Assembly: GCA_002701765.1 (NCBI GenBank)
Contig: NZXB01000057.1
Span: 1-9,419, forward strand
Source of the DNA: Porticoccaceae bacterium
GTDB lineage: Bacteria; Pseudomonadota; Gammaproteobacteria; Pseudomonadales; Porticoccaceae
Length of the DNA stretch: 9,419 bases
Direction of reading: 5' to 3'
This document shows positions 7,795 to 9,419 of this stretch, piece by piece. The notes below the pieces were generated by a model. It was given only the letters and a program-made list of their open reading frames with translations. It made no database searches and had not been told where the DNA came from. Both the position numbers and the translations under genes were made by a program. Within the stretch, counting starts at the first letter, position 1. Each line of letters opens with the position of its first letter.

Positions 7795-8456
7795 CGAAAA
7801 TAAATTTCTTACAAAATATGAGAGTTGTGGTGATTCAGGCCGCAACGATCATGCTTTTGTGCTCTCCGACATATGCCGAAAATTCAGCGAGTTCGAAGCT
7901 ATATGAGTTATTGGAAGAAACAAATAGCATATCTGCTCGATTTCACCAGAAAATCAGCTACGATTTGAATAAAAGCGTAGCTGAGCAATTTCTTGGTGAC
8001 TTCTTATTTCTCAAGCCAAACCATTTGCGATGGGTGATTGAACCGCCGGCTGCGCAGGAAATTTTTTCTAATGGCGATAAGATATGGATCCATGATCTCG
8101 AACTTGAACAGGTTGTAGTTCATGATTTTAATAGTGATTTGCTAGCGACCCCAATTATGCTTTTCTCAAGTTCCCTAGAGGAAATTAATTTGAGGTATAC
8201 CGTAACCGAGCAAAAGGCAACTAAGCATTTACAACATTTTCTGTTGAAGCCAAAATCTCATTCTAGTCTGTTCACTCGTCTTGAACTCGTATTTCTTGAA
8301 AGAGCTATATCTCAAATCATATTCGTTTCTGATGATCAAATAAATGCTTTTTCATTTTCCGATACGCAGACCAATTTTTCGCCGGCTTTAGACTTATTTA
8401 CTTTTGATCTGCCGAAAACCGCTGAAGTGCTCTATAATTATGAGAGGGAAAAATAA
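7791..8456 (+). CDS. lolA: Outer-membrane lipoprotein carrier protein LolA
   Basis: LolA accepts lipoproteins from the LolCDE transporter and ferries them through the periplasm to LolB. The 221-residue precursor has a signal peptide with basic Lys3 and Arg11, a hydrophobic core at about 12-24 and a likely signal peptidase I site after SPTYA (Ala29). Family features in the mature part are ARFHQ (49-53), [13 protein letters not shown] (69-81), PP at 85-86, [15 protein letters not shown] (94-108) and FTFDLP (203-208). The position of E. coli mature Arg43 (KRPN) appears to be Lys75 here (LKPN). The ATG sits in the ftsK stop (ATGA, 7791-7794), which indicates cotranscription and translational coupling. 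Met10 is an alternative start that would still leave a signal peptide. The usual order is ftsK-lolA-rarA-serS; rarA is missing. Confidence 0.93.
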   Translation: MTKINFLQNMRVVVIQAATIMLLCSPTYAENSASSKLYELLEETNSISARFHQKISYDLNKSVAEQFLGDFLFLKPNHLRWVIEPPAAQEIFSNGDKIWIHDLELEQVVVHDFNSDLLATPIMLFSSSLEEINLRYTVTEQKATKHLQHFLLKPKSHSSLFTRLELVFLERAISQIIFVSDDQINAFSFSDTQTNFSPALDLFTFDLPKTAEVLYNYEREK

Positions 8457-8464
8457 ATTTCAAA

Positions 8465-8474
8465 TCTGATCAGA
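8465..8474. repeat. 10-bp palindrome TCTGATCAGA after lolA
   Basis: This is a perfect self-complementary decamer 9 bp past the lolA stop and 20 bp upstream of the candidate serS promoter's -35. It has no loop and no T run, so it is not a terminator. It could be a regulator half-turn site or chance. Confidence 0.2.
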
Positions 8475-8484
8475 AATCAATTCC

Positions 8485-8514
8485 ATGACATCGAAAGATT
8501 TATGCCGATCTAAT
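8485..8514 (+). promoter_or_regulatory. serS: Candidate sigma70 promoter for serS
   Basis: The elements are ATGACA (8485-8490), an 18-bp spacer and TCTAAT (8509-8514): 10 of 12 matches to TTGACA/TATAAT. The predicted start near 8521 gives a leader of about 36 nt with the serS Shine-Dalgarno inside it. This is the best promoter match in the window and suits the 100-bp gap after lolA. Confidence 0.5.
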
Positions 8515-8556
8515 AGCTTTTGTCTTATCCATTGCGCGTGTAATTAAGGAATTTTT

Positions 8557-9419
8557 ATGATAGATATCAAGCAAATACGTTCTGATTTAGACGGGATCGT
8601 ATCAAAACTTAACAAAAAAAAATTCCAATTCGATTCGGAGCTATTTCTATCTATGGATCGAAGGCGCAAAGAACTACAAATTAAAGCTGAATCAAATCGA
8701 GCCCAGCGTAACACGTATTCGAAAAACATTAGCTCACTAATACATCAGGCAAAGGCTGAAGGCAAAGATTTCGAAAACTTAGTAAAGCAGGGAGAGAATT
8801 TAAAAAAAGAAACTCAAGAAGTTGAAGATATGTTGGAGCAAACTCAAAGACGATTAGAGCAATTAGTAAATGAAGTACCTAATCTTCCAGATGCAAGCGT
8901 ACCAGAGGGCTCCACTGAATCGTCTAATATCGAATTAACACAATGGGGAGAAATTCCCAGTTTCGACTTTACGCCCAGAGACCATGTTGATCTTGGAATA
9001 GGTGTTGGTGGGCTAGATATTGATCGGGCGGCCAAAATAACTGGTTCGCGCTTTAGCATTATGAAAGGAAATCTTGCATTACTGCACCGAGCATTAAGCC
9101 AATTTATGTTGACAACGCACGTGGTTGATCATGGCTATGAAGAAATATATGTGCCCTATATAGTGAACAGCCAATCATTGTTCGGCACCGGAAATCTGCC
9201 CAAATTTGCTGATGACTTATTCAAACTCGATGATGACAGAGACTTCTATTTGATACCAACGGCGGAGGTGCCCGTCACCAATTTCTACCGAAATGAAATA
9301 ATTAACGATTTACCGAAAAAATTCGTTTGTCATACACCTTGTTTCAGGAGTGAGGCAGGGAGCTACGGTCGCGATACACGTGGAATGATTAGACAGCATC
9401 AGTTTGACAAAGTGGAGCT
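8557..9419 (+). CDS. serS: Seryl-tRNA synthetase, N-terminal part (runs off window)
   Basis: SerRS charges tRNA-Ser, and tRNA-Sec where present, with serine in the cytosol. The window contains 287 codons of a protein that is normally about 425-430 residues; the frame is open at the right edge. The N-terminal long helical arm (about 27-105, charged and heptad-like, with RRRKELQIKAESNRAQRN) binds the tRNA. VPNLPD (107-112) links it to the class II catalytic core. Core motifs seen are TGSRFSIMKG (162-171), HRALSQFML (177-185), PTAEVPVTN (234-242, serine binding) and motif 2 FRSEAGSYGRDTRG (263-276). IRQHQFDKVE follows. Motif 3 lies beyond the window. ATG 8557 has AAGGA at 8546-8550, 6 nt upstream, and begins the typical MIDIKQIR N-terminus. 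The gene is intact as far as seen. Confidence 0.96.
   Translation, partial: MIDIKQIRSDLDGIVSKLNKKKFQFDSELFLSMDRRRKELQIKAESNRAQRNTYSKNISSLIHQAKAEGKDFENLVKQGENLKKETQEVEDMLEQTQRRLEQLVNEVPNLPDASVPEGSTESSNIELTQWGEIPSFDFTPRDHVDLGIGVGGLDIDRAAKITGSRFSIMKGNLALLHRALSQFMLTTHVVDHGYEEIYVPYIVNSQSLFGTGNLPKFADDLFKLDDDRDFYLIPTAEVPVTNFYRNEIINDLPKKFVCHTPCFRSEAGSYGRDTRGMIRQHQFDKVE

Overview
This is an AT-rich (by eye about 40% G+C) chromosomal window made almost entirely of conserved housekeeping genes. Every large protein resembles its gammaproteobacterial orthologue. The gene order icd > clpS > clpA, infA < aat < trxB, ftsK > lolA > serS follows the arrangement known from Pseudomonas-type genomes and, more loosely, from E. 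coli. It suggests a free-living or host-associated gammaproteobacterium, possibly with a somewhat compacted genome: genes usual at this locus (cspD, the arginyl/leucyl-transferase gene ate/bpt, rarA, crcB) are not here. A species cannot be named from this window.

Layout. Bases 1-205 hold the 3' end of icd (NADP isocitrate dehydrogenase). A 193-bp gap carries a plausible promoter and two tiny overlapping reading frames that lead into clpS. clpS and clpA are 5 bp apart and encode the adaptor and AAA+ unfoldase of the ClpAP protease. infA (translation initiation factor IF-1) converges on clpA. Upstream of infA on the minus strand lie a 249-bp gap with a small hairpin, then aat (Leu/Phe-tRNA-protein transferase) and trxB (thioredoxin reductase), which are nearly contiguous. 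A 219-bp divergent control region separates trxB from ftsK (DNA translocase). ftsK overlaps lolA (periplasmic lipoprotein carrier) by four bases. After a 100-bp gap with a good sigma70-like promoter, serS (seryl-tRNA synthetase) runs off the right end.

Functional links. clpS, clpA and aat together form the core of the bacterial N-degron pathway: Aat adds Leu or Phe to protein N-termini, ClpS recognises such residues, and ClpA unfolds the substrate for ClpP (not in the window). infA and serS serve translation, trxB serves thiol redox balance, ftsK serves division and chromosome dimer resolution, and lolA serves outer-membrane lipoprotein sorting.

I found no mobile element, CRISPR array, defence system, rRNA or tRNA. 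I also found no convincing new biological system. The items worth a second look are small: the leader upstream of clpS, the emptied gap between aat and infA, and the repeat-containing trxB/ftsK divergent region.
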